From Blasia pusilla (Eukaryota; Marchantiophyta; Marchantiopsida; Blasiales), in assembly GCA_050084515.1 (NCBI GenBank), contig CM114274.1:33914001-33978000 (forward strand): DNA of 64,000 bases, in the 5' to 3' direction. The notes below the pieces were generated by a model. The model did no database searches. It worked only from the letters and a program-made list of their open reading frames with translations, and had not been told where the DNA came from. The position numbers and the translations under genes were made by a program. This document shows positions 48,292 through 60,600 of this stretch, piece by piece (position 1 is the first letter of the stretch; each line of letters begins with the position of its first letter).

Positions 48292-48720
48292 TTATATTCT
48301 TATGAGTTTGAGATGCATGCAATACCTATTCCATGTGTACTAATCTACTAGAGGCATATTAGCTGGTGAATTCCAGTTGGAATAATATGTTATGTCAGCA
48401 TAAATCAGATTTTGGAGTATTGGACAAACCCCCTTCATCACCCACGAGTTAAATACAATGCATGGTGGGAGATTTTTAATGATTATTTTTTTCATTTATT
48501 TGAATATTTTTTAACGATGTAGATACTATTAGATCAAGATAAAATTATCAACACATTAAAATTTATTTTCTCTAGCCAACATTGGATCTCAACGGTTTAT
48601 TAGGGATGAGTGAATGGGTAATTCACGGAGGGTCTCCAAACTCTCCACCACTCCTAAATCAGATTTATGCAATGTATATAAATTATCACTCCAACAAAAA
48701 TTGACACATGCATAGTAAAA
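48292..48720. other. AT-rich intergenic DNA
   Basis: No gene. The composition resembles the interior of the non-autonomous elements. Confidence 0.4.
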
Positions 48721-48998
48721 GTATGGGACTAGTTCTACTAGTTAACCATGTCATGTGCAATAGATAATATTTTCTAACATTTGTAAATTCTTAGATTTCC
48801 TTTCAATGGGGTTATTCAATTCTCACCTTATGATTGGAAATTGTGGGAGTCACGCATCTGAATTTATTCGGATTTTTTAAAGAAAATTTAACATTTTAAA
48901 AATGTTAGAAAAAGAGATTTACAAGCATATCCCTAGTTCTACTAGTTTATCATGTCATGTAGAATTGATATTATTTTCTAACATTCTTAAAATGTTAG
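48721..48998. repeat. Direct repeat, about 85 bp, offset about 205 bp
   Basis: The phrases agttctactagtt, catgtcatgt, attttctaacatt and ttagatttcctttcaa occur in the same order at 48726-48812 and 48932-49014. The intervening DNA contains an inverted aacattttaaaaatgtt. Confidence 0.6.
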
Positions 48999-49064
48999 AT
49001 TTCCTTTCAACAATTCAAAGAATTCAAATAAAATTAAGATCTGTCACTCCCACTATTTCCAACC

Positions 49065-50090
49065 CTAAGGGGAGAATTGGATAACCCCATTAACCCAACG
49101 GGGTAGAGCAGTTGTGAAACAAAAATGTGTTCCAAAAAACTGCTCCAACCATGCTCGTCGTAGAAGAACATGACTGGATGACCGGCGGGAGTTTCGTTCG
49201 GGAAGCCGGGTGCAGAAGGTTAGAGGCTGGAAGTATTCCCCTCCAGGTTGGCGTTGTCTCCAAGTGAAAAGTCGGGAACTTAGGACTGTTCCTGGCAAAC
49301 GCAACACCCAACCTGCCATAATTAACTGTAGCCCTACGACGGACTATACGTTCATGGCAGTGGATTAGGGCAGATCAGCGATTAACGATCGATGTTGTAG
49401 CTAACAGATAACATCTCTCGAGTCCGCGGTTGTTGGTTTTCTACTCCGGTCGTGGCTGATTGAATCACATGTACACTCGAGCCAGCAGTCCTTCCACCAG
49501 TACCCATCCCGAGTCTCTCTCACCTCCGGTGCCACGACAGCTACGGTCGCGGACGGCTGCCAGCGCGGATACGGGGGGCCCGGCACCTGTTCGATTTTCG
49601 ACCACCGGTAACCGGGGGTCCTTCTTCCATCTTTCCCATCTTGCGAGAACGTCCCAAAAAGTATGCCACGTCTGAATACTCCCTCCACCTGGATGTGCTT
49701 CCCGGCGACACGTGCTTCCCGGTTTGCTGGGGGGGTGTCTCTATCTATCCCTCTATCTTCTCGTACGCTGCGCGGTATTTCGGTTGGTAAGCGATACCAC
49801 CGGAAATACTCCTAGGGCCCACCTCAAAAACGTACAGGGACGTCCGGCAGATCGCCGCATGACGACCGGGGATACAGTTGCAGGAGGTACGCTTGTCTCC
49901 ACTGGGAAAGATGATGGCACCCGTCCCAAAAGCTGAACGTGGGAGGGCGTGGTTCTTGGAGAGACTGCAGTAGCAGGTAACGCCTTTAACGCCGGTCTTT
50001 AAACTGACCGCAGAGAATGAAGTGCCACAGACAGATCGTGCTCGGGAACGAAGGTTTCCGACTGTCAGTGAAGGGTATAGGGCGTTTTTT
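49065..50090. other. GC-richer island, no recognised gene
   Basis: The composition is strikingly less AT-rich than both neighbours. Open frames overlap on both strands (for example minus 49065-49319 and 49401-49688) and none shows a known motif. It may be a foreign or TE-derived segment, such as an LTR or a Helitron cargo. Confidence 0.4.
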
Positions 50091-51000
50091 AACGGATTTC
50101 ATAAGATTTTCCAAAAACTTAGTTTGTCAACGGTATGTTTCCTGTTCGTGAATTTCCTAATTCATATCACGATGTTATGAAATTGGTATGGCTTTGAAAT
50201 TTTGGGATTTAAGTTTGCTGCCACCTTTTAGAAACTATACTTCGATTTGATTACCTTCTCTGAAAATATTTCTTCTATGCCTTTTTGCTTAAGGTACTCT
50301 ACCTTTAGCAAAAAGGTACAGCACCCTCCGTACCTCCTTAAGGAGGGTGTTCGAACCCTTTCTTTTCACATTTTTGCAAACCCTCGTAATCTCTTACTTA
50401 GTGTAAACCCATATAGTTTAAATTATCTTCCATTATTAATTCTTAAAAATTTTAAATTTTATTTTAAATTAATTAAAAAAATTTATTGACTAAGATTTCA
50501 TTGGTTGAAAGTGCGAAGTGTCAAGGGAATAAGAATTTGTAAAATGAAGGGGCACTATGTTATAATAATATAGTTATAATTTACGATCCATTTTTCTTGT
50601 TACTTTGAAATATTTCTTTCTATTTTTCCAACAAAATTTCTTGAGGAAATTCCTTTTCTTATCGTCTAATTTTCTGATTCATTTTTCAATTAGCCCTTTA
50701 TCTTTTGCAATTAGATTTTCTCACCTCTATTTTCCATCTCTGATTTTAAACTTAGTTTTATATCTTTTTGGACATCAAACTTCCAAGATCAAGAATTTGG
50801 TTTTGTTTGTAATCATGGTTCCACAAAAACGGACATGGACCAACAAGTCTAGACAAAATTGCAAGAGATGGGGCCCACACTTGCAGCTTATGACAGAGGT
50901 AGAACAAGGGCGGGTGGAGCAATAAGAGAGGAGGGAGTGGAAGTAGGGGCAGGAAGAAACATGAAAGTGGGGGGAATGAGAAATAAGGGGGCGTGGGATC
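50091..51000. other. AT-rich DNA with short hairpin
   Basis: A hairpin caccctcc..ggagggtg occurs near 50321-50348, followed by a tgttcgaaccct string that looks like a tRNA T-arm but lacks the rest of a tRNA. The interior to 50900 has T-rich open frames without motifs. Confidence 0.4.
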
Positions 51001-51095
51001 CATATGAACAAGTTTTTCCATATGATGGACATAAGTCCACGGACATAGAGATGTCTGTGAATATAGACTTTGTTTCCATGCAGCCTTGTTTATAA
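51001..51095 (+). repeat. Dispersed repeat encoding a DGHKS..QPC peptide, copy 1
   Basis: The plus-strand frame ends YDGHKSTDI..FVSMQPCL and stops. The minus strand at 60593-60670 encodes RDGHKSADTDLVCVQPCS, also ending in a stop. The nucleotide sequences match through gacggacataagtcc and the ..cagccttgt end. They are copies of one repeat family. Confidence 0.5.
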
Positions 51096-51754
51096 TAAGT
51101 GGGGGCTTCTTTAAGATTTCACATGTGGAATTTATCACATATCTCATATATTTAAGATTTGATAAGTAACTCTCAATAAATGGGCCAAAAAGAAAATATG
51201 ACACATTGTCATATTTCTATTCTATATGTTTTTGGTCTTAAGAAAAAAATCCTACCTCTTGTGGAAAGGCTTTGCATAGCTGAGATGAGCATCACAATGA
51301 GATTGATAGTTAGACTCTATCAAACCTTGCAAAAGGTCTTGTGTTCTCTATACATTTGGGGTTTTTTAAATCCACATTTGCAATTACATAAATGCAACCT
51401 TGAATTCCTAGCTATTTGGAAACTAACTAGTGTGTGATCCCTCTTATACACGAAACCATTCATGACAAAAAGAAATTTGAACTTACTCGTAGCATATATT
51501 ACCAAAATATTTTTTTCTAATCTATTTCCATTTGTTAAAGAAAAATATTTTTGCAAATAGAAAACATGTATTCCCATAATAATACATATAAGCAAGCAAA
51601 ATTATGCAATTACAATAATATACATGTTCTATAACATAAATAATATAACGAGGAAATGGATATCTTCTTAAACCATGCCTCCTCCTGCTACTCACTCCAA
51701 CTTTGTCACTTTACTCATGGTGTGTGGAATCTTGGTACTAAATTTGACCTGCCA
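51096..51754. other. AT-rich intergenic DNA
   Basis: No recognised gene. The overlapping frames at 51180-51437 and 51320-51595 lie on opposite strands and have no motifs. Confidence 0.4.
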
Positions 51755-51897
51755 TCTATACTATAATTTGCGGAGTAGTCTATGTTACGGTTCTGACATG
51801 ACGACACCTCGAGAACATGACACATGTTCCTAGATTCTATGTGTATTTCAGGCGGACGCATATTCGCAAGAGGATGTATACGCACAGGACTAACTAG
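51755..51897 (+). mobile_element. Short Helitron-like element, 143 bp
   Basis: It starts A/TCTATACTATAATTTG at 51755 and ends CAGGACTAACTAG/T at 51897. The end is shared with the elements at 13877 and 23537. There are no terminal repeats or target duplication. With both ends present it is the cleanest short member in the window. Confidence 0.6.
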
Positions 51898-52604
51898 TAT
51901 TCTATTAAAATCATGAGAAATTTTTTGAAATGATATTTCATGTTTTGGCGGGCATGGTAAGAGATTTCCTCACCGTTTATTAATTAAACCTCTAATTGCT
52001 TAAGTGACCGCTAAGAAAATACTCCTATCAGGACCATACATGGGACCGGACGTGACAAAGTTTGCAGTCAGGCCTCGGAATCCGTACATGTTTTATTCCC
52101 GTTAACTTCCCGTGGCCGGCTCCATGGATAATTCTTGAAACTTACCGGGTCCTTCCATATGGAAGGACCTAGGTCGAAAGGCCACGGACTTTTGGACGCT
52201 GTCCCTTTCGCCGTCGGCTGGAACGTGATCATGGACGGTGCCGGCGGGATGCTTGCACGAGAAAGTTGGAGCGTCATATCGCTCTCTCGCCTACGCTGCC
52301 ATCCGTTGGGACATGCGACGCGTCACATGGATGGCGTGCGGCGCACACGCACGACGACCGGTGGTCATCATTTCCGTGGAGACCTTCTTCGTTCTCCGCT
52401 TGTCGGACCGCGGTCGCAGCAACGTTAGTTAGGCTAAGTAGGATATGTTACGGGTATCACAAATTGTTCTTGTAAGTCCTTAGTAAAGTAAGCTGCACGA
52501 AAAGAAATTCAAACGCTTTTAAAAACGCTTTTAATTCTTTTTCCAAGTGTATAATTTGTGAAGGGAAAGGATTAATGACGCGGGATTGAAATTCAAATTT
52601 TTGT
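51898..52604. other. GC-richer block, no recognised gene
   Basis: The segment 52030-52440 is GC-richer, with three overlapping frames. It contains short palindromes such as ccttccatatggaagg at 52152-52167. No domain is visible. Confidence 0.4.
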
Positions 52605-52708
52605 TGTTGTTTGTATAAAGAGAAATATTTTTTGTCCTCTAATTGTCACGTATCAAACAAAAAGGTGTTTGCAAATAAAAAAGGCATTCTCTCACAATAA
52701 TATATATA
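52605..52708 (-). mobile_element. Helitron-like 5' region (minus strand), copy B
   Basis: On the minus strand it starts TATATATTATTGTGAGAG and matches copy A (48291-48195) for about 80 bases. It abuts the 3' end of the element at 53671-52709, in the same orientation. The two therefore stand head to tail. Confidence 0.55.
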
Positions 52709-53671
52709 GGGCGTGCCCGTGCCATGCACACCTAACATAATTTCCTCAATAGAATGGCTTAAAAAAGGGTGTCCATGATATTTTTAAAAAATTATACTTA
52801 AAAATTTAAAATATGTTCAATTTCAAAATTTAGGTAGATTTTCTCTTCTGATAAATCTCAAAAGAGTAAGAAAAATCACCTTTAGATAATATCCATCTCC
52901 CCTAAATAATTACATTCCACCCTAAAAGTTCCAACAAAAATTATTCTTCCCCTTCCATTCTTCCCCCCAAAATCACATTCAATTTAAAAATTCTTAATTT
53001 ATCTTCATTAATGAAATCATTTATTTTTCCTTTCCCAAAATATCACATGTGAATTAATAAGATTAATTTTTAAAATAATCACATCATTCATTTCAAATTT
53101 TAGATATAATTCTTATTTTCTAAAATCTTACAAGAGTAATAACGTTTCACTCTTTTAAGTAATTACATACTCCATTCAAATTTAAATGATATCCCAGTCC
53201 CCTAAATAATTTTAACCTTTCGTAAAATTTAGTCTACTCCTTCTCCATTAAAATTTATTTTCCTTTTCTATCATATGTGAATTAAGACACAAATTATAAT
53301 TTTTTTAATCTAAATTATTCCATTTTATTAGTATTTATAATCATCCATTATAATATTAAATAAATTATTAATAACTTAATACATTATTTTTCTATTTCAT
53401 TCAAATCCTTGTGGATTTTTTCTACTTGGACTATTTCTACCCATCTAATGTGGTTCAAATAGTAAAACTCAATCATGTTGATTATCCCCACCCTCCCCTA
53501 CCCCTAAAGCCTAGTTACTTGAATACTCCCTCCCCTGCCATATGTTGAAATCTCCGGTATCGCCATTGAAAACTCCTTTAGACATGTGTCGTAAGGGGAA
53601 TGCTTCAAAATGCCTACGTGTCGTTAGGGAAGGATGGGGTTCTAAACCCCATCCTCTTTTAATAATATAGA
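52709..53671 (-). mobile_element. Non-autonomous Helitron-like element, about 960 bp
   Basis: On the minus strand it begins A/TCTATATTATTAAAAGAGG at 53671. It ends after gtgtgcatggcacgggcacgcc near 52709, where the CTAG/T is not preserved. The AT-rich interior is shared with 22588-23537. The first 100 bases also match 2184-2300. It has no coding capacity. Transposition would depend on an autonomous Helitron such as the ancestor of the relic at 35.9-39.8 kb, but shared ends with that relic are not shown. Confidence 0.6.
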
Positions 53672-55769
53672 TTACTATTGTATCGAGAAGAATGTTGGAT
53701 GGTAATTTCCTAAACCTCCTCTTATATTTTTTTGTTCATTGTCTTAGTGTTCACCTCCCAAGCTGCCAAATGGATGGCTATTGGTTTAGTCAATCTCCAT
53801 TTGACAATTGTCTTGACTTAATTATACATTATTTACAACCTCTACAAACACTCCTTTTTTTTTTCCTCACTATCTGATCTATCCACGTGTCCTTCACAAG
53901 AATATAATAACTAATTCTTCTCTTCAAATTCCCCCCTCCTCTCAAGGCCGCACACTCGTTTTCTGTTGATGAGAAGGGTACATTCCGTTTTCTCATAGAA
54001 GACGAGAAGTTGGGTTGGCCGAGGGGGGGGGCTGCTGGTGGGAGGGGGTTTATGAATTGTCTATATAGCAACAAAGTCTAGAGTTGTGAAAAGCATTCAC
54101 TTGCAAGAATGATCATAATCTTCAAGGTTTCGATTTGTAAGAAGGTAATCGTTACTTATTTTAGACATTAGCTAATTCCACATTAGGCATGGACTATAGC
54201 TAATTCCAAGTCGTTTAAGACATGACTAGAAAACAGCCGCCACGATAGGTATTAGAAGAATACTGCAACGGCTACTTAGAGTGTTGTAGAGCTCTTCCTC
54301 TACTTCACCTAGGTTCACCCCAAAGCACTCTCGACCATTAGCTTTGCAAGAGGAAGACTTTGATTGAGTCCAAAAGACTCAACCGATGGCGTGGTCCGTA
54401 GGTATCTAAGAAGCACCCTGCGTGCTAATTCGGGTCAAGTCTCCCCAAGTGCATAGCGTCTCCACAAGAAGTCTCTTCCCCAAGCCTCAAAAAATCTCCC
54501 CAAGTTGCTCACCTAAACCGGAGAGCATTGGTTAATTCCTCACGGCGTCCCTTAGCTTAAGCTTGAAGCATGGCCAAACACGCATCACAATTAGTTCTTG
54601 GTTCAAGGGCTTGAACGGATAGAGAGGGAGAGTGCTACCCCTATAGGTATGCAAGGGGTTCTCCGAGGGAACTCCATGCCACCTTCCGTATTTTCCCCTT
54701 ATGCCCTTGATTTTGGCCCTGAACCCAAATGTGATTAGCGATCTGTTGACTGGCGTTGGACTAGTTATCTATCAAAATGGCTTGGCGGAGGTTTCTTGCA
54801 GCTTATGAAGCTCTCGACTACCCAAACGCATCTTGGAGCCCATACTCGCATTTCATGTGTCTTATGGGATTTTCCCATTTTGACCCCCCGTTTAGCATCT
54901 CATGGTTTTCTTTCCCCTTGTTACGTTTCGTGTCTAGTCTCATGATGTCTCGCCAATCTTGACTACTCAAGTGTTCCTTCCTTCTCGCCCTTGACTTGGC
55001 GCTTGGCTCCAAGGTCTCAAACCTTTCTTGACTTGGCTTTGTCCCTACGAGTAGCTACGCCCCTTCTCACCTAGCGTTAATTCCAAAGTTGGTTCGGACG
55101 TCCTTTCTAGTCTAGGGTGCAACTTTGATGGATCACACCAAGATCTTTCCTCCTTGGATCTACGATTATGACCAACTTCTTGGATCCCCACTAGTGGGGG
55201 CGTCATAGACTTAGATATTCGCGACGCTCCCCCACTTAGCTGAGTCGATACCCTTGTCGACTTGAGTTGGCCACCCCCTAAAGACACCATATGTAATCCT
55301 TGGGTTGCATTCTCCAAGGCCTTGGGTTATTGCCTTGGGTTATGGCCTTGTCCTTCATAGGATACCCAAGCCTCCTCCAATCTAATCTAACCCGACGTGT
55401 CGGGCCATACTAAGTACATGACAATTAGAACCCAATTGCGGTAGTACCCCCTATAAAGCTCACCCACCTAATCTTGTGATGCCCAAACACATACTAGTCA
55501 TGATCTGTTCACTAGTACATGCATCCCAATGAAAACATTCAAAACTCATTCTTCATTCAAGACAATTCTTTGACAGTTTCTAGAATTCTTGGAATCTCCA
55601 AGTTTCCACATACCATTAATGTCACCATCCAAAGGAAAAATATTTCCAGTCACAATTCTACAAACCAAGTCACTATGCTAAGCTATGTGCCAAACTCTAG
55701 TCTCACCGTCTACCTTCCATGCGATTTCCTACTTCTAAATTCCTCTAGAAGTTCCCCAACACGAGTTTG
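53672..55769. other. Unassigned region, possibly LTR-derived
   Basis: The composition from 54150 to 55500 is less AT-rich and plus-strand T/C-rich. A G8-plus run is at about 54019-54029 and a local repeat ccttgggttat at 55320-55345. Reading frames are short. I see no TE domain. Confidence 0.4.
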
Positions 55770-58700
55770 GTTACTTTGGGGTTTACGATTTTTAAATCCA
55801 TATGTGAGTGGTCATTTGGAGTTTTTTCTTTCCCCCTTAGTTCCTGGTGTTGGGGTGCCCATGTGGAAAAATTTTCTTGAGTTTTAGAACCCTTGGTGAG
55901 GGGAGGGGGGAGAGAATGGGATGTCAAGAAGGAGGAGGAGGCCTGTGAGTACGAATGTTGGGAGTAGTTTGTCATATTAACATGTAGCTATCTTTTCATC
56001 AAACCATCATATGGTGATAAAACGTGGCACTGACTTTTCTCTTAATTATTTGCACTACTTGAACGGTTTTGATATGCTATTTAGCTCCCCATTATCGTGC
56101 CAAAAATGAAACACTTCCTTTGGGATTTATGATTTTTAAATCCATGTAAGTGGTCATTTGGAGTTTTTCTTTTCCCCTTTGTTCTAGGTGTTGGGATGCT
56201 CCTCAAGGAAATGTATCTTGATTTAGGGCATACTTGGTGAGACCTGGTGATGAAGAGGAGGGCCAAAAAAATGAATATGCAAGAGGAATAAAGGCAAAAC
56301 ACAAGTAATCTTCCAAGAGTTAGTTGAATTTTGATGTTTGCAATCTAGCATCTTGACTTCCCACCGTTGGATGGAGCTCAAAACTAAGGACTATGGAGAT
56401 GAGAAGACCCTTTTACTTTTGGATAGTGTGGATATTCCATATCCTACTACATGCTGAATTTATAATTAGGAAACCGCATTAAGGGTTTTTTTATTTTTTA
56501 TTCCCTGGCCGGGCGTTAATTTCAAGATTTTATTTGTCCATTGGTATAGTAACATATAAGTACATCTTGTGACAAATTTTCATGATTTATAGACATGGTG
56601 ATGAAGAGGAGGGCCAAGCAAATGGAGATGTAAGACAAAAGAAGGCAAAACACGAATAATGATCCAAGAGTTAGTTCAATTTTGATGTTTGCACTCTAGC
56701 ATCTTGACTTTCCACCGTTGGATGTAGCTGAAATATAAGGACTATGGAGATGAGAAGGCCCTTTTAACGGTGTGGATTTTCCATATCCTCTCCATGCTCA
56801 ATTTAAAATTGGGACATCATGTTTAGGGTTTATGATCTTTTATTCCCTCTTTGGGTGTCCATTTCAAGATTTTCATTTTCCATTGGTATAGTAGCACATA
56901 AGTACATCTTTTGAAATTTTTTCATGATTTATAGGCATGGTGATGAAGAGGAGGGCCAAGCAAATGGAGATGTTAAGAAAGGCAAACCACAAGTATGTTC
57001 CAAGAGTTAGTTGAATGTTGATGTTTGCACTCTAGTATCTTGACTTCCCACTGTTGGATGGAAATGAAACATACGGACTATGGAGATGAGAAGGCCCTTT
57101 TACTTTTGGGCGGTGTGGATTTTCCATATCCTAGTTCATGCTCAATTTAAAAATAGGAAACCTTGTTTAAGGTTTATGATTTTTAATTCTGTGCCAGGAT
57201 CCAATTGGATATTTTCTTTTTTTATTGGTATATTAACACATAAGTACATCTTGTGACAAAGTTTGAGGATTTATGGACTTGGTGATGAAGAGGGGTGCCA
57301 ACAAAATGGATATGAAAGAGAAATAAAGGCAAAACATCAATAATGTCCCAAGAGCTAGTTAAATTTTGATGTTTGCATTCTAGCATCTTGACTTCCCACC
57401 GTTGGATGGAACTAAAAAATAAGGAATATGGACATGAGAAGGCCCTTTTACTTTTGGACCGTGTGGATTTTCCATATCCTACTCCCTGCTCAATTTAAAA
57501 ATGGGAAATCATATTTAGGGTTTATGATTTTTTATTCCCTGTTTGGGTGTCCATTTGGAGATTTTCTTTTACATTGGTATAGTAACACATAAGTACATAT
57601 TGTGACAAAGTTTCATGATTTATAGACACGATGATGAAGAGGAGGGCCAAGCAAATGGAGATTTAAGAAAGGCAAAACACGAATAATGATCCAAGTGTTA
57701 GTTCAATTTTGATGTTTGCACTCTACTATCTTGACTTCCCACTGTTGGATGGAGCTGAAATATAAGGAATATGGAGATCAGTGTGGGATTTTTGGCGTTG
57801 TTATGTTCGAGTCCTTATGGCATTTTCATTGTATCATGAAGTTTAATTTTCTCCCACCATTGGATGGTGATGAAACCTAACACACACTAAGGCCTCAAAT
57901 CCGCCCACATGTTGAACGGTTCAGATTTGCTAGTTAGCTCTCTGTGCTCAAACCAAAAATGAAAGATCAATTTTAGGGTTTACAATTTGTAATTCCATTT
58001 TTGAATGGTCATTTGTAATTTTTCTTTTGATCTGTGTTCTGGAGTTGGCTTGCTCCTGGGAACAATTTCATTTTAGGACTCATGGTTAAGGAGGAGGGGA
58101 GAAAATGATGGATCAAGAAGGAGGACGAGGACTTTGAATAGTCTCGTTCGAACGCTTTGCATTATTTTCATGGTAACATAGTGGTTTCTTTTCTTTCCAC
58201 CATTGGATGGGGATGAATATTTTTCCTAGCCTTGATATTAGATTTGTCAAGAAGTTCGACGGTTCAGATCTTTTATTCAAGTTCCCATGCTAATACCAAA
58301 AATCAGAAACCTTATTTAGGGTTTACGGTTTTTAATACCATGTGTGAGTGGTCATTTGTAATTTTTTCTTTTGGCTTGTGTTCCTCAAAACAGGTTGCCT
58401 CCCTGGGAAAAGTTTCAAGATTTAAGGAGGAGGAGGTTGAGGAGGAGAGGAGAAAATGATGGATCAAGAAGGAGGACTAGGACTTTGAGTAGTCTTTTTC
58501 TTAGGCGTTGTCTCATTTTCATCGTAACGTGGTAGTAACTTTTTTTTGCCACCATTGGATGTGGATGAATATTTTTTCAGAGCCTGTCCATTAATGTCTT
58601 CCACAAATTATATGGTTCAGATCTACAAGTTAGCTCTCCATGCTCAAACCTAAAATGGAAGACCGTTTTTAGGGTTTACGATGTTAGTGGTGGATCGTGT
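55770..58700 (+). repeat. Tandem array, about 345-bp unit, about 9 units
   Basis: An anchor like ccgttggatg or ccattggatg recurs at about 56004, 56364, 56715, 57051, 57399, 57742, 57858, 58200 and 58552. Spacings are 360, 351, 336, 348, 343, 116, 342 and 352. Each unit also has agggttta.gatttttaa, a ..gtggtcatttgga..tttctttt segment and gatgaagaggagggcca. Units from 56.1 to 57.8 kb form one subtype (gatgtttgca.tctagcatcttgac) and the ends form another (cattttcat.gtaac..ggt). The 116-base spacing marks a truncated junction between subtypes. No frame is conserved, so it is satellite-like rather than coding. Confidence 0.8.
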
Positions 58701-59107
58701 GATGAGGCGACGAGTTGGGTTTGCTGAGCCAGTGAGGGCCGCTTCCATCTCTGCTTGCTGCATTCGCCATCCACAGCAATTCTTTGCTGCTGCTCTCATT
58801 TTGATGCGTAATCGGGCATATCTCTGGAGTTTTCATCGTCTTGCATCTCTCTCTCTCCTAGCAGGAGCGTGGATGAAATTGTTACGTGACTCGTGATTCG
58901 GTAGCTAGCACGCATTTGGCGATGAATCCACCGTAGTCCACATTCGGCAGCATGCTCGCACGCCTCTGGAGCTACCCAACCTATCGTGCGGGCTAGTAGT
59001 TCTTTCATCTTCAATTATGGAAATTATACTCAAGTCATCTCAAGTGACACATAGCATGGTTGCAAACCTATATACCTACACAGGCTTAACTTGCATTATA
59101 ATGTCCA
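58701..59107. other. Unassigned DNA right of the array
   Basis: A 71-codon plus frame begins at ATG 58681 inside the last repeat unit and has no known motif. Confidence 0.4.
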
Positions 59108-59140
59108 TCTATACTATTAATTGAGTATAGAGGGATTACT
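59108..59140 (+). mobile_element. Helitron-like 5' terminus
   Basis: A/TCTATACTATTAATTGAG begins at 59108 and fits the family start. No matching 3' end was identified. Confidence 0.35.
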
Positions 59141-60334
59141 ATAAGTAGGAAGAAAATAAATAAATTTTGTATTGCATCTATTAGGAGTGAAGCTTTGAAA
59201 TATATTTGCGGCAGTTTGGCCTCTCGGGTAGGAAACAAGTGTGACTTTCAAAAAGAGGAAATGAGTTGGTTGATCATGCACTGGGATAGTGTGGCTTTAG
59301 TGGAACCTCTTAAGAATGAAAGACATTTGGCCCATAAACAATGGAGGTTGCCCATCTTCCAATCAATTGTTCCCTCTAACTTTGGTCTTGATTTCATCCA
59401 CTTAAAGGTAGATGTGTTGGCACATAAGCTAACCTTCAACTGACATCTTGGTAGTAAGGAATTTGAAAGGTAAATATTCAAGGCAAACTGCAAGGACTGA
59501 GAGATCTTCCAGGTCTAGAAGTGAGTGAGCAAAACTTATCGGAGGTTGTTGGAGGTGTGAAAAGATGTTGTCAATCGGATACTCGGATATGTTACCGTTT
59601 CCTTCTTGTGTGTGATTGTTAAGATGAGCTTGCTAGAATATGTACATATCACTGAGTCAATTCAACTGTGACGGAGTTTGAACGCACATGAGCTTTTATA
59701 GTTTCTGCCGATGCTGGTTCAAGTAGATTTTGAGCTCAATATGTGAATGGGTTCCTTAAACCCTAGGGCGTGGGCCCTTTCATTTTTGCAATCGTATGCA
59801 TGCTTAATTGATAGCTAAACTCCGGCTAGCGTTAGAACCATTAGCGAGAATAGCAGGGCGCTTCAATGAAGCTGAAGATACGGAAGTGGGTAGAGATCCA
59901 CTACCTTTGGATCATTGGGCTAATTTCATTTAACGAGTCCTTTGTGTGTCGGCCATGGCTCCAGGAGCGGATGAGTTCATTGATGGACTGAATTTGAACT
60001 AGATATCTCAATGCGGAGAGATCTGCCGGAAAGCACTAGCATCAATTGCACTAAAAATGTAAACAAGCAAAAGAATTCCATGAATGCTGGATTTTCAGTT
60101 AATTGTTAGGTCCTAGGTTGAAATCTTTGATCCTTGCATCCACTCAACATTACTCACTTGAATCCTTAGTCAATTTTAGCACTCAATGGAAAACGAACAT
60201 TGAGAATTGTTGTGTGTTGTATGAATAGGGATCCATATTTCCAGACCTCGAGGCTTACGTTGGGAACCACAAAGTACATACATCATAACCTTTCCATGCA
60301 ACTAAGTACTCGTTTCCTAATCTCATTCCACACT
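59141..60334. other. Intergenic DNA with one unidentified frame
   Basis: The plus frame at 59195-59443 (82 codons, non-ATG start) reads like protein (QKEEMSWLIMHWDSVALVEPL; KQWRLPIFQSIVPSNFGLDFI) but is unknown to me. It may be a TE fragment. The rest has nothing recognisable. Confidence 0.3.
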
Positions 60335-60600
60335 TTACTCTACACTCATCCAATAAAGTCTCGACTTCAAACTCCTCTTGATCTTTGACTTTAAACTCCT
60401 CTCAGTCTCGACATCCAGGAACGCCTTAAGTTCACTAACATGGAACACAACATGAACTCGCCTCATCTCCAATGACAACCTCCATCGATACAACATTTCC
60501 TTAACCTTTCCAAGTATCTCAAAGGATCGCGCATGTCTTGGCATCATCTTCCCAGAGATACTTGAAGGTAATTGGTCGGACCTTAGTCTTAGCTACAAGG
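60335..60600 (-). pseudogene. Ty3/gypsy integrase C-terminal relic
   Basis: The minus-strand frame reads PRHARSFEILGKVKEMLYRW, then VHVVFHVSELKAFLD. This corresponds to the L..R..GPF.IL.RIG.VAYRL..P....IHPVFHVS.LK.Y segment at the end of gypsy integrases. The Pro of HPVFH has become Val. Only this terminal part is present. It is followed, in minus-strand sense, by Lys/Ser-rich repeated DLK-type codons and a stop. Confidence 0.75.

Noticed and set aside
50321-50360. Hairpin plus tgttcgaaccct resembling a tRNA T-arm
   Set aside because: The other arms of a tRNA are missing and the T stem does not pair properly.
55770-58700. CRISPR-like array, because of regular repeats
   Set aside because: Units are hundreds of bases long, similar throughout and not separated by unique spacers; the genome is eukaryotic.
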